Positions 42,938 to 52,307 of a DNA stretch of 64,000 bases are shown here, piece by piece; positions within the stretch are counted from its first letter, which is position 1, and each line of letters begins with the position of its first letter. The DNA comes from UBA1351 sp963677885 (GTDB lineage: Bacteria > Bacillota > Clostridia > Lachnospirales > Vallitaleaceae). The notes under the pieces are model-generated. The model made no database searches. It saw nothing but the letters and a program-made list of their open reading frames with translations, and was not told the origin of the DNA. The translations under genes were made by a program, and so were the position numbers. The stretch lies in the NCBI GenBank assembly GCA_963677885.1, contig OY782500.1, forward strand, positions 3,100,001-3,164,000, written 5' to 3'.

Positions 42938-45900
42938 ATGGGTTTACACTTAAAGAACAGTTTAAAGAATATTTACAGATCTAAAGGAAAAAGTCTGCTG
43001 TTTGTCATTCTGATGACAGCACTTATGGTTATATCCAGCTTGAGTATGTCTGCATGGATTAGTGTGGAACAATATTTACAGGCATGCGATGATTATTACC
43101 ATACTATCGGTGTCGTTGAGTATATCGGTGCCCAGTATCCAGATGAAAATGTATATGACCCAGATTTATATGAAGCCGCTTCAATCTTCGATTCCACTTG
43201 GATTACCGAAGAAGAAGGGGTTATTTCCTATGAGGAAAATTCCAGAGCGCTTGGCTATATTGAAGGCTTTGAGCGATTTGATCATGAAGCTTATTATATC
43301 GAACCCCTTATCGCCAGGGCCGAAGTTATCTTCAATATTAATGAAGAGGGTCAGGTTATGATCGAATCCAATTGGATTCGAGAGATTCTCTATTCGACAG
43401 TCGATCTTCTGGACAGGCCCATCAACATGTTGGAGATGAGGGATTTTATAGAAGAAGGTGATTATGGACCCGGTAATCATACTATACAGGTTATGTTTAT
43501 TGGTGAAGCTGAGAGAAGAGGTTTTGGAAAAGAGAAGGTCTTTCTTATTTCAAGTGATTTAATGCCGGCAATGGCATATGAAGGATTTGAATCCGGACAG
43601 CTTTTTATAGAAGATATAACGGATAATCAAGAAGCCTTTAGCCTGGAGGGGGACTCTGTTTACGCCAGACTGGCCAGATCTTATTCAGTAATCAGAAACA
43701 GTGTGGAAGTTTATGGTGCCAATAACCTGGAACTTCAATTACCCTTTAATCAAAATGATATGGCCCTTATTGATGGTCGTTATTATACACCTGAGGAGGC
43801 TGCTGATGGAGAAAAGGTATGTTTAGTGAGTGAAATCATTGCATCCAAGCACCAACTGGCTGTTGGGGATAGACTTTCTCTTAATCTAGCTGTCGGAGAT
43901 ATGACCAGTCCTGAGAATGCCTATTATGATCCAGTAGGATTTGATTCCAGTGATGCTTATGAGGTAGTTGGAATTATTCGAACACCTAAGGAAATGAATT
44001 ATCGCGTCTATATGCCTATATCCCGGAACATTCCTTTTGAAAAGAATCAAATCGGTTATACAATTGGTATTGTAGAAATAGACAATACTTATGGTGATAC
44101 TTTCTATACCAAGGCCCTTGACAACCTGGACGGTCGATTGAAGATGACCCTTTATGACCAGGGATACTCCAAGGCGGCAAAACCATTTGTGAACATTAGA
44201 CGTATATCCATGATTATTGCCTTGTCCTCTATTGTGGCTATTATGGTTGTCGTTTTCCTTTTTGGATTTCTTTTTGTATTTAGACAGCGAATGGTAGCAG
44301 ATGTTATGGTGAAAATGGGAACCGGTATTGGACCGGTATACCGCTACTATTTATATGGCACTTTTTTCATTACCGCACTGTCGGCCATGATTGGAGCCTA
44401 TATAGCCGGTCGCCTAAACTCTTTTGTCGAAGAGACCCTGCTTAAGTTGCTAGAGAGTCAAGGAGGAATCAATGATGCTTTTTCCAATGGAAGTCTTTCT
44501 ATCACAAGAACCTTCCAGTTTTCTCCTGAAATCAGTCAGAATATATTTATCCTGATCGGATTTATTGTGATTCTACTAGCCCTTGTGAGTTCCGCTATAT
44601 TTGTAAGAAATGCCTTGGCTGAGCACCATAAAAGTGGTAAGAAAAGTCATTTTAGACCTGTTAAGAAGTCTTCTGTCAGAGGAAGCGGCCCTGCCAGGTA
44701 TTCACTGCTGTCCATGACTCGAGGTCTTATTCGGACCTTTACCGTCATTGGTCTGTCCTTGACAATGATCATCTTTATCGGCCAATTGACCCAGACCACT
44801 AAGCGGTATGAGGAAAACATTGAGACCCTTATAGAAGATACCCTTATCTCAGGTCAGTTCACCGACATAAAGGGTAGGCCGGCGGACCGGTTAAATGTTG
44901 AAGCCTTTAACATTCAGGACTTATTTGCATCCGGCAAAATAGAATCACTTGGACTTGCAAAATCCATTCCCTATCTCTATATGGGTCTGGTTGAAAGCCA
45001 GGGTCAATCTTATGAAGTACCTCCCCTTGAGCCGCCTACAGGTTTTGCCTATGACCGCTTTATCAATGCCTTGGAAATGGGTGACCAGGTGGTCTTTACC
45101 AATAATTTATACGCCACACCCGAATTCAAGTTTTCCAATGATGTTCAGGTAGAGTTTATGGAGGGATACGACATGGAGGTTTTTGAGTCTGAAACAGAGA
45201 CCAATGCCTGTATTGTATCGACAGATTTCCTTCGTGACCATAACTTGAAAATTGGAGATACCATCAAGTCATTTTTACAGTTTGAAGGTCATATGAATAT
45301 CAGATTTGACCGTGATGAACTTTACAGGGGGTATGACTACAGGATTATTGGTGCTTTTGAAAAAGAGTTGTTTAAAAACAATATATATGTGCCTGTGGCT
45401 GGATTTATCAGTATGAACCAGATGCTCTACGAAGAGAATTTTTATCATGATAGAATATATGTCTTTACCTTTGATTCTACAGCCTTTACGGTAAAAGCCT
45501 CCAATCTGGAAGACCTCCGGACTTATATGGAGGACTATGGGTTTTCTGAGGTCAATGATATAAGAACCTATCGGTCCTTTATTGTCCTTGATGATAAGGT
45601 ATATACATCTACCCTGGAGCTTTTGAATAAGCAGTTGGGTTATATTGGAATCTTATATCCGATTCTATATGGTTTAATTGCTGTACTGGCACTGGTTATG
45701 GGCTACCTTATCAGCCATGGAAGAAAGAAAGAAGGGGCCATTATGCTAGGTCTTGGTGCAGAAAAAGGGAAGATTTTCACCACCTTTTTCCTGGAGCAGT
45801 TCCTACTCATAACCTTGGGAACCGGTTTTGGCATCGGTTTTGGCTTTATGAACTTTGGAGCCTTTGACAGTTTCTACTGGCTTATGGTTGCAGCTTTTGT

Positions 45901-45985
45901 AGCTCTCTACTTAACAGGATGCGGCATTGCCCTTAATATGATGATTCAGATGAACCCCTTGGAACTTTTGAAAGTGGAGGAATAG
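42938..45985 (+). CDS. FtsX/MacB-type ABC transporter permease, large
   Basis: Membrane protein of 1015 residues. It has one N-terminal helix (about 18-40), a long extracellular region, a first FtsX block of three helices (about 420-550), another extracellular region, and a last FtsX block (about 895-1010). The arrangement is that of the large permeases of lipoprotein release, antimicrobial peptide or exporter systems. The substrate is unknown. It is followed 2 bp later by its ATPase, and the unit ends in a terminator. The start has GAGAGGATGAG a little far upstream. Confidence 0.82.
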   Translation: MGLHLKNSLKNIYRSKGKSLLFVILMTALMVISSLSMSAWISVEQYLQACDDYYHTIGVVEYIGAQYPDENVYDPDLYEAASIFDSTWITEEEGVISYEENSRALGYIEGFERFDHEAYYIEPLIARAEVIFNINEEGQVMIESNWIREILYSTVDLLDRPINMLEMRDFIEEGDYGPGNHTIQVMFIGEAERRGFGKEKVFLISSDLMPAMAYEGFESGQLFIEDITDNQEAFSLEGDSVYARLARSYSVIRNSVEVYGANNLELQLPFNQNDMALIDGRYYTPEEAADGEKVCLVSEIIASKHQLAVGDRLSLNLAVGDMTSPENAYYDPVGFDSSDAYEVVGIIRTPKEMNYRVYMPISRNIPFEKNQIGYTIGIVEIDNTYGDTFYTKALDNLDGRLKMTLYDQGYSKAAKPFVNIRRISMIIALSSIVAIMVVVFLFGFLFVFRQRMVADVMVKMGTGIGPVYRYYLYGTFFITALSAMIGAYIAGRLNSFVEETLLKLLESQGGINDAFSNGSLSITRTFQFSPEISQNIFILIGFIVILLALVSSAIFVRNALAEHHKSGKKSHFRPVKKSSVRGSGPARYSLLSMTRGLIRTFTVIGLSLTMIIFIGQLTQTTKRYEENIETLIEDTLISGQFTDIKGRPADRLNVEAFNIQDLFASGKIESLGLAKSIPYLYMGLVESQGQSYEVPPLEPPTGFAYDRFINALEMGDQVVFTNNLYATPEFKFSNDVQVEFMEGYDMEVFESETETNACIVSTDFLRDHNLKIGDTIKSFLQFEGHMNIRFDRDELYRGYDYRIIGAFEKELFKNNIYVPVAGFISMNQMLYEENFYHDRIYVFTFDSTAFTVKASNLEDLRTYMEDYGFSEVNDIRTYRSFIVLDDKVYTSTLELLNKQLGYIGILYPILYGLIAVLALVMGYLISHGRKKEGAIMLGLGAEKGKIFTTFFLEQFLLITLGTGFGIGFGFMNFGAFDSFYWLMVAAFVALYLTGCGIALNMMIQMNPLELLKVEE

Positions 45986-45987
45986 AA

Positions 45988-46650
45988 ATGGCGATTATAG
46001 AATTGAAAGATGTTGATTATTCATATGTGCATAAAAAGCAAGTAGTAAGGGCCTTAAGTCAAGTGTCCCATACTTTTGTCAAAGGCCGCACCTATGCCCT
46101 TCTGGGTAAGTCCGGCAGCGGTAAGTCCACCCTGCTTTCCCTAATGGCAGGTCTTGATGTTCCGGAAGACGGTCATATATACTTCGATGGTATATCCACC
46201 AAGAAAATGGACCTATCAAAATACAGACGGGAGCATATGGCCATGATCTATCAGGACTTCAGACTTTTCCCCATGTTGACGGTACTGGAGAATATTATGT
46301 ATCCTATGGAACTTGTTGGAATCAAAGGAAAGGATGCCCTGAAAAAGGCTATGGAACTTGCTGAGAAGGTTGCCCTTCCCGAGAAACTCTATCACCGATA
46401 CCCGACCAAAATCAGTGGAGGTGAGCAGCAAAGGGTTGCTATAGCAAGGGCCCTTGCCCTGGATAGGAAACTGATTTTAGCCGATGAACCGACAGGCAAT
46501 CTGGACTCTGAAAACTGCGACAATATCATTGCCACCTTAAAGAGGCTTGCCAGAGAAGAGGACTGTTGTGTTATCATTGCCACCCATGATTTAAGTGTTG
46601 CACCGCAAATGGATGAGGTCATTACCATTAGTGATGGCTGCAAGGTATGA
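45988..46650 (+). CDS. ABC transporter ATP-binding protein (LolD/MacB type)
   Basis: ATPase of 220 residues: Walker A GKSGSGKS (40-47), Q-loop in IYQDFRLFPMLTVLENI, signature ISGGEQQRVAIARAL, Walker B LILADEPTGNLD and the switch His in IATHDLS. It powers the FtsX-type permease just upstream. It is not of the MsmX type, so it is unlikely to serve the sugar importers. Confidence 0.93.
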   Translation: MAIIELKDVDYSYVHKKQVVRALSQVSHTFVKGRTYALLGKSGSGKSTLLSLMAGLDVPEDGHIYFDGISTKKMDLSKYRREHMAMIYQDFRLFPMLTVLENIMYPMELVGIKGKDALKKAMELAEKVALPEKLYHRYPTKISGGEQQRVAIARALALDRKLILADEPTGNLDSENCDNIIATLKRLAREEDCCVIIATHDLSVAPQMDEVITISDGCKV

Positions 46651-46656
46651 TGTAAG

Positions 46657-46694
46657 ATACAGGAGGGTACTTGGTACTTTTCCTGTATTTTTTA
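46657..46694 (+). terminator. Intrinsic terminator after the ABC exporter
   Basis: Arms ATACAGGA and TCCTGTAT, with an inner GTAC / GTAC pairing, are followed by a run of T residues. Confidence 0.85.
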
Positions 46695-46829
46695 TGGACT
46701 TCTTTTGTGGTATTATTGTAGTAGGAGTATAATTGATTTTATAAGATTTCTATTTGCAAGACCTACTGAAACTTTTTATTCAAAAGACTTGTAAGATTAA
46801 GCTGGATACTAATCTGAAGGAAGGAATAG

Positions 46830-46844
46830 ATGCTACGCATGTAA
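46830..46844 (+). other. Four-codon upstream open frame (possible leader)
   Basis: AAGGAAGG (46818-46825) is well placed for ATG CTA CGC ATG TAA at 46830-46844, whereas the following cyclase gene at 46858 has no obvious ribosome binding site. The tiny frame might couple translation or be a leader; it could also be chance. Confidence 0.35.
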
Positions 46845-46857
46845 CGTCTCAAAATTT

Positions 46858-48909
46858 ATGACCACTCTAATTAGAAGAATATTCCTCTTTTTTATATGTA
46901 TAAATCTCCTGGGCCAATCTCAGATTTTGGTCCAGGCTGACGACCATGACCGCTATAAAATCCTGATTATCAGTTCATATGATCCTGATTTTCCTACAGC
47001 TGAAGATATGATGGATGGGGTGAAGTCTGTCTTTTCTCAGACAGGAGTTGAACTCGACTTTGAATATATGGATACAAAAGAACTTCATACAGATGAAGAT
47101 CTAGAGCGTCTGGCTGATTATTTTTACTATAAATTATCCCGCAAATCAGACTATGATTTAGTCTTGGTCTTTGACGACAAGGCCCTTCATTTTGCCGAGA
47201 CATACCAAGAGGAACTTTTTTCTGGTATACCCATTGTTTTTGCAGGAGTCAATGACAGGGAATATGGCCTTAAGGTTTCAGAGAACCCTTTGATCACAGG
47301 GGTTATGGAAGACATCTCTATTGAAGAGACCATTGATGTGATTGAAACCCTGCAACCCTATGTAGTGAATTTATATCTGGTTGTAGACAATACCATTAGC
47401 GGTCAGGCAGACCTTCAACGGTTTGAAGGAATTGAAAGCCAGATGGATATAGAAGTTATTAATATGTCTGAACTCAGTGAAGAAGCTTTTATTCAGGCTA
47501 TTAAAGATATCAAACCTGAGGATGCAATCCTTCCGCTTTCCATCTATGTAGGCCAAAACGGTCGGGCATATCCCTTTAAAGAATCCAGTTCTATTCTCAT
47601 AGAAAATGCCCAGGCACCTATTTATCATTTGTGGAAATTTGGAGTAGGCTCAGGGTATGTTGGGGGTATGGTCTCCAGTCACTTTAATCAAGCAGACTTG
47701 GCATCAAGAATTGGATTATCCATTTTAGAGGGTGAAAACCCAGCAAATATCCAGTTGGTGACCCAGAGTCCCAATCAGTATCTCTTTGATTATGAAGTCA
47801 TGATAGCCCATGGTCTTGACCCAAACAGACTGCCTCAAGAGGCGACGTTACTGAATAAACCCTTACCTTTAAAAGAATCCGACCCCGGTCTATATTGGAG
47901 GATTGTTCTTTTGCTGTCCGTCTTTACCATGATTATCTTTATACTCTTCCTAATCATTCAATATAGAATTCGTAAAACCAGGAACACCTATAAGATGAAT
48001 CTTTTTATGAAAAATATTCTAGATGCAGTCCAGATTCCAATATCTATACGTGATGACAAAAAAGAGTATGTCATGTTTAACCATAAATATACAGCCCTCC
48101 TAAAGCATCCTCCTAAACAGCTCATTGGTAAGCGGCTTGAAGATTTATATGAAGGTGAGACCCTCATTAATCTTAAAAAGATGGATGACAGGGTCCTTAG
48201 TGAGGGACAAGATGAACGTGACATTCATATTAGTAAAAATAACAACAATTATATTTTTAATGTTAAGAAAAGAGCCTTTAAGGATGGTGACGGACGGACT
48301 TATATCCTGTCCAGTGGAGAAGATATAACCAAACTTAAGCAATATGAAAACGAACTTGAGGATTTGGTTCAAGAGCGAACGGAAGCTTTGAAAGCTGCCA
48401 ATGCCAAGCTGGAGGAAATGGCGGTAATTGATCAACTGACAGGCATTTTTAATCGGAGGAAGTTGGATGAATTCCTTCAGGCAGAGAGAGATAGATACAT
48501 CAGATACAGTAAAGTTTTTTCGGTGATTCTTCTTGATGTAGATGATTTTAAAAAAGTGAATGATACAATGGGCCATGCTGCTGGTGATGATGTTCTACGT
48601 GACCTGTCTAAACTCCTTAAGGAAAATATCCGAAAAGTCGATGCTTTGGGTCGATGGGGTGGTGAAGAGTTTATGATCATCTGTCCTGAGACGGATACTC
48701 AAGCAGCTAAAATGCTGGCTGAAAAACTAAGAGGCTTAATTGAAAGCAGCCTTGATGTAGGCGGCCTATCCATAACCTGTTCTTTCGGTGTAGTAACTGT
48801 AGACCAGTTGCAGACACCTGAGTATATATTAAATGAGGCAGACCATGCCCTTTATGATGCAAAAAATAATGGACGCAATCAAGTGAAAGTGGCTAATGAA
48901 TTTGAATAA
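46858..48909 (+). CDS. Diguanylate cyclase with extracytoplasmic binding-protein-like sensor
   Basis: Protein of 683 residues. A signal-like first helix (about 5-28), an extracellular ABC substrate-binding-type domain (about 33-330), a membrane helix (about 346-370), a PAS-like domain (about 385-490), a short coiled coil (about 495-522), and a GGDEF domain with active GGEEF at 601-605. The inhibitory RxxD site (RKVD, 592-595) is intact, so feedback by cyclic di-GMP is expected. It senses an outside ligand and makes cyclic di-GMP. Its ribosome binding site is weak; see the tiny upstream frame. Confidence 0.87.
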   Translation: MTTLIRRIFLFFICINLLGQSQILVQADDHDRYKILIISSYDPDFPTAEDMMDGVKSVFSQTGVELDFEYMDTKELHTDEDLERLADYFYYKLSRKSDYDLVLVFDDKALHFAETYQEELFSGIPIVFAGVNDREYGLKVSENPLITGVMEDISIEETIDVIETLQPYVVNLYLVVDNTISGQADLQRFEGIESQMDIEVINMSELSEEAFIQAIKDIKPEDAILPLSIYVGQNGRAYPFKESSSILIENAQAPIYHLWKFGVGSGYVGGMVSSHFNQADLASRIGLSILEGENPANIQLVTQSPNQYLFDYEVMIAHGLDPNRLPQEATLLNKPLPLKESDPGLYWRIVLLLSVFTMIIFILFLIIQYRIRKTRNTYKMNLFMKNILDAVQIPISIRDDKKEYVMFNHKYTALLKHPPKQLIGKRLEDLYEGETLINLKKMDDRVLSEGQDERDIHISKNNNNYIFNVKKRAFKDGDGRTYILSSGEDITKLKQYENELEDLVQERTEALKAANAKLEEMAVIDQLTGIFNRRKLDEFLQAERDRYIRYSKVFSVILLDVDDFKKVNDTMGHAAGDDVLRDLSKLLKENIRKVDALGRWGGEEFMIICPETDTQAAKMLAEKLRGLIESSLDVGGLSITCSFGVVTVDQLQTPEYILNEADHALYDAKNNGRNQVKVANEFE

Positions 48910-48923
48910 GGAGAGGGAAAAAT

Positions 48924-50321
48924 ATGGACAATCAAGTGGCTATTGGTATGAAGACCTTCATATCTGCTTTTGTTATACTCTTAATCCTGCTTATAGGAGC
49001 AGGAGTGTTGACAAGGCTTGTGCCTATGGGGGCATATGAATATGTAAGTATTGAGGGTAGACAATCGGTTGTGCCCGGAAGTTATGAGACTGTTGATGAG
49101 GAATTTTTACCTGTCTTCAGGTGGTTTACAGCGCCTATCGATGTTCTCTTTGGCGGGGATGGCCTCATCATTATTACAATCATTCTTTTTCTCCTCATCA
49201 TTGGAGGCAGTATCAGTATCCTCAACGAGGTCCAGGTTTTAAGTTTTATTATCCACGATATTGTTGGTCGTTTTTATGATCATAAGTATATGCTCCTCCG
49301 GGTCATTATGTTGGTCTTTATGTCCCTGGGAGCATTTATAGGTATCTTTGAGGAAGTGATTCCCTTGGTACCCTTAATTCTAACCCTCTGTATAGCCCTT
49401 GGTTTCAATAAGCTGACGGGGCTTGGTGTCAGTCTTTTGGCTGCAGGCTTTGGATTTGCCGCAGCTGTAAGTAATCCCTTTACCATTGGAGTAGCTCAAA
49501 AAATAGTCGATCTCCCGGTATTTTCAGGTGCAGATTATCGACTGATTATATTTGTTCTTATTTATCTTGTTCTATCTACCCTTGTTATTGCCTATGCAAA
49601 AAAAATAGAAGACAAGGGTCAGACCCAGCCAGCAAATCTTGATCAGCAGTTGAAGGAAAAAGATGCCAATGGTCAAAAGGCAGTTAAGTGGTTCACCGGC
49701 ATGATGGTTGTCTTAATGGTCATCATCGCCATTTCACCCTTTGTTTCTGTCATCTCATCTTATAACCTTCCGATCATAGGTTTAATCTTTCTGGTAACCG
49801 GTATTGGAAGCGGCCTCTTTTCAGGTATTGGGCTTTCTGCCACTGTGAAAATATTCGGAAAAGGTTCCCTGAATCTCCTGCCAGGGGTTGTCCTAATCCT
49901 TTTAGCCACAGGCGTTAAGCACGTCATCGAGACCGGACAGATTATGGATACCATTCTCTATTATGCTTCAGGTCTTGTTGAAGATGCATCACCTATGATG
50001 GCCATACTTATGATATACTTTTTAGTCTTTATCATGAACTTCTTTATCGGTTCAGGAAGTGCAAAAGCCTTTATCATTATGCCAATTATTGCCCCTTTGG
50101 TTGATATGATTGGGGTTAGCCGCCAAATGTCCATCCTGGCCTTTCAGTTTGGTGATGGCTTTTCCAATATTTTGTATCCGACTAATGCTGTCTTGTTGAT
50201 TGCGATTGGCATAGCAGGTGTCTCTTATGTGGACTGGCTGAAATGGGTGCTTAAATATCAGTTGATTATTGGAGTGTTGACAATTGGGTTGTTATGGTTG
50301 GGGATTTGGTTTGGTTATTGA
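48924..50321 (+). CDS. YfcC/DcuC-type membrane transporter
   Basis: Membrane protein of 465 residues with about 11-12 helices and the family start FVILLILLIGAGVLTRLVPMGAYE, then FGFAAAVSNPFTIGVAQ and a second half with NFFIGSGSAKAFIIMPI. YfcC proteins are thought to move basic amino acids or carboxylates; the substrate here is unknown. It starts 14 bp after the cyclase gene behind AAGGAGAGGG and may be in the same operon. Confidence 0.82.
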   Translation: MDNQVAIGMKTFISAFVILLILLIGAGVLTRLVPMGAYEYVSIEGRQSVVPGSYETVDEEFLPVFRWFTAPIDVLFGGDGLIIITIILFLLIIGGSISILNEVQVLSFIIHDIVGRFYDHKYMLLRVIMLVFMSLGAFIGIFEEVIPLVPLILTLCIALGFNKLTGLGVSLLAAGFGFAAAVSNPFTIGVAQKIVDLPVFSGADYRLIIFVLIYLVLSTLVIAYAKKIEDKGQTQPANLDQQLKEKDANGQKAVKWFTGMMVVLMVIIAISPFVSVISSYNLPIIGLIFLVTGIGSGLFSGIGLSATVKIFGKGSLNLLPGVVLILLATGVKHVIETGQIMDTILYYASGLVEDASPMMAILMIYFLVFIMNFFIGSGSAKAFIIMPIIAPLVDMIGVSRQMSILAFQFGDGFSNILYPTNAVLLIAIGIAGVSYVDWLKWVLKYQLIIGVLTIGLLWLGIWFGY

Positions 50322-50330
50322 TGCATCTAT

Positions 50331-51671
50331 TTAGGCTGCTTCCGGTAGAGCCCCTTTTGTCATTACAAATCCAACAAGTGAAGCTACAAGGAAGGAAATA
50401 TTAAGTGCTATCCAGATACCGTTAAGGGCAAGTGAGCCTGAAAGCCATAGAGCCAATGGTATATAGATAATAAAAAGTCTAAATAAAGACAGGGCGGCTG
50501 ACTGCATAGGCCGATTGGTTACATTAAGGGTGTTGGTGTAGATTAGGAAAAGGCCCTGTAATCCATATCCTAGAGAAACGATAGATAAATAGGTTGTCAC
50601 CGTATCAATAACTTCCGGAATATCTGTAAAGAAGCCGGCAATGAATTTTCCGCTTACTAAGAGGAATAAGAAAATGACCATTCCGTATATAATGGAAAAC
50701 AATTGGGATTTATTGACGATTTCCCTAACTCTACCATGTTTGCCGGCACCTAAGTTCTGGCCAACCAGAGGTACATATATAGCACCAAGAGAGTTCAGGA
50801 TCAACATAGCAAACATTTCTATACGGGTTGCGATACCAAAGCCTGCTGTTGCAGCTTGGCCAAAAGTGGCTATGTGACTGGTTATGATTCCGACAGCCAG
50901 AGGAATGATCATCCGTGTTAAGGCGTTGGGGATACCAATATAAAGCAGCTTCTTAAAGGAATCAATCAGTTCAGCAAATGTAAGTCCTTTGACAGATACA
51001 ATTTTCTGCTTCTGGGTTAGAACATACATAGAAACCACCATAGTAAAAGCTCTGGAGAATACGGTGGCAAGGGCGGCTCCCTGGATACCCATAGCCGGGA
51101 TTGGACCTAGGCCAAAGATAAGGATGGGGTCCATAACAGCATTGGCAATAGCAGCAACCGTCATGATGATGGCCGGTGTTTTGGTGTCTCCCAGGGCACG
51201 GATGTTTGCATTTCCTACCATAGGAACAATGAGGAACATGACACCTGCGTACCAGATCCGCATATAATCTACCACGTAGGGCATCGTCGATTCATCAGCA
51301 CCCAAGAGGGCAAAAAGTGGTTCAATCGTTAGAAATCCTGCGACTACAAAAATAAATACAAGTAAGAGCGACAGGATTAGGCTGTCTGTGATTAGTCTAA
51401 CGATTTTGTGGTGCTGGTTTTCACCTACTGCCTTGGAAACAAGGGCAGCAGCTCCAATACCAATACCTTGAGCCAGAGATCCGATAATCATAACCACCGG
51501 GAAAGTAAGGGTCATGGCAGCCATAGGGACAAGGCCTAATTGGCTAACGTAATACGTATCAATCATATTAAATATTGTCAGACCAAGCATACCAAAAATC
51601 ATAGGTAGGGTCATTTTATATAGAAGACCCCAAACCGGAGCTTCTGTTATTTCTTTCATTCTTTCGTTCAT
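50331..51671 (-). CDS. MATE family efflux transporter
   Basis: Membrane protein of 446 residues with the two six-helix halves of MATE proteins (MTLPMIFGMLGLTIFNMIDTYYVSQLG; QGIGIGAAALVSKAVGENQ; VPLVGQNLGAGKHGRVREIVNKS). Members export drugs or metabolites using Na+ or H+. It lies 11 bp downstream of the MarR gene on the same strand, so the MarR protein likely controls it. AAGGA precedes the start. Confidence 0.9.
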   Translation of the reverse strand: MNERMKEITEAPVWGLLYKMTLPMIFGMLGLTIFNMIDTYYVSQLGLVPMAAMTLTFPVVMIIGSLAQGIGIGAAALVSKAVGENQHHKIVRLITDSLILSLLLVFIFVVAGFLTIEPLFALLGADESTMPYVVDYMRIWYAGVMFLIVPMVGNANIRALGDTKTPAIIMTVAAIANAVMDPILIFGLGPIPAMGIQGAALATVFSRAFTMVVSMYVLTQKQKIVSVKGLTFAELIDSFKKLLYIGIPNALTRMIIPLAVGIITSHIATFGQAATAGFGIATRIEMFAMLILNSLGAIYVPLVGQNLGAGKHGRVREIVNKSQLFSIIYGMVIFLFLLVSGKFIAGFFTDIPEVIDTVTTYLSIVSLGYGLQGLFLIYTNTLNVTNRPMQSAALSLFRLFIIYIPLALWLSGSLALNGIWIALNISFLVASLVGFVMTKGALPEAA

Positions 51672-51682
51672 GTAAATCCTTT

Positions 51683-52126
51683 CTAATCTTCCTTAATATG
51701 TCGAACGGCATCAATGGCGTTTTCGATCATTATTTCAAAATTTGCGCGGGTTGATTCAATATCTTCTTCAGACATTCCATGACTGAGGATTGTGGTGATT
51801 TCACCCAGGTGTTCAGCGAGTATTGGCATAAAATCCTTGCCTTTTTGAGTCAGGTGAATACAGTAGAAACGCTTATCCATAGGATCTTTAATCCGTTCTA
51901 TATAGTTTAACTCTTCCAGTTTATGAAGGGCTTTTGCAGTTGTGGCCTTATCGACGTTCAACTTCTTGGTCAGGTCTTTTTGAGAGATACCTTCAGCCTT
52001 GTGGATGGCAATCAGAAAGAGATACTGACCGCTGCCAAGGCCGTAGGCTTTTAAACGGTCAGTGATAATCATTTGGGTATAACGGTAGAGGACACTTGTA
52101 TATTTACCAAAACTTATATCGTGCAT
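51683..52126 (-). CDS. MarR family regulator
   Basis: Winged-helix regulator of 147 residues: GISQKDLTKKLNVDKATTAKALHKLEELNYIER, then the wing KDPMDKRFYCIHLT. It heads the MATE operon. The promoter upstream overlaps two 26-bp direct repeats that are the likely binding site, so it is probably autoregulated and responds to compounds exported by the MATE protein. Confidence 0.9.
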   Translation of the reverse strand: MHDISFGKYTSVLYRYTQMIITDRLKAYGLGSGQYLFLIAIHKAEGISQKDLTKKLNVDKATTAKALHKLEELNYIERIKDPMDKRFYCIHLTQKGKDFMPILAEHLGEITTILSHGMSEEDIESTRANFEIMIENAIDAVRHIKED

Positions 52127-52148
52127 GGAAAACTCCTTTAATTTTAAG

Positions 52149-52205
52149 AAATAGAATGCTATTGCAACTATTGTAACAGAAATAGGATGCTATTGCAACT
52201 ATTGT
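52149..52205 (-). promoter_or_regulatory. marR-MATE promoter with two 26-bp direct repeats
   Basis: Two copies of a 26-bp sequence (52149-52174 and 52180-52205, one mismatch) contain CTATTGCAACTATTG and are 31 bp apart, close to three helical turns. On the minus strand TTGCAA (52198-52193) and TACAAT (52175-52170) are 17 bp apart, so each copy overlaps one promoter box. The arrangement fits autorepression by MarR. Confidence 0.7.
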
Positions 52206-52307
52206 TTAAAATTTAACTTAAGATAGATGAACTCCATTAAAATAGTAAATATTTTACGACCTTTTTGAGGGATATAATAGGGAAAGAATGAACTTAAGGA
52301 GGTATAC

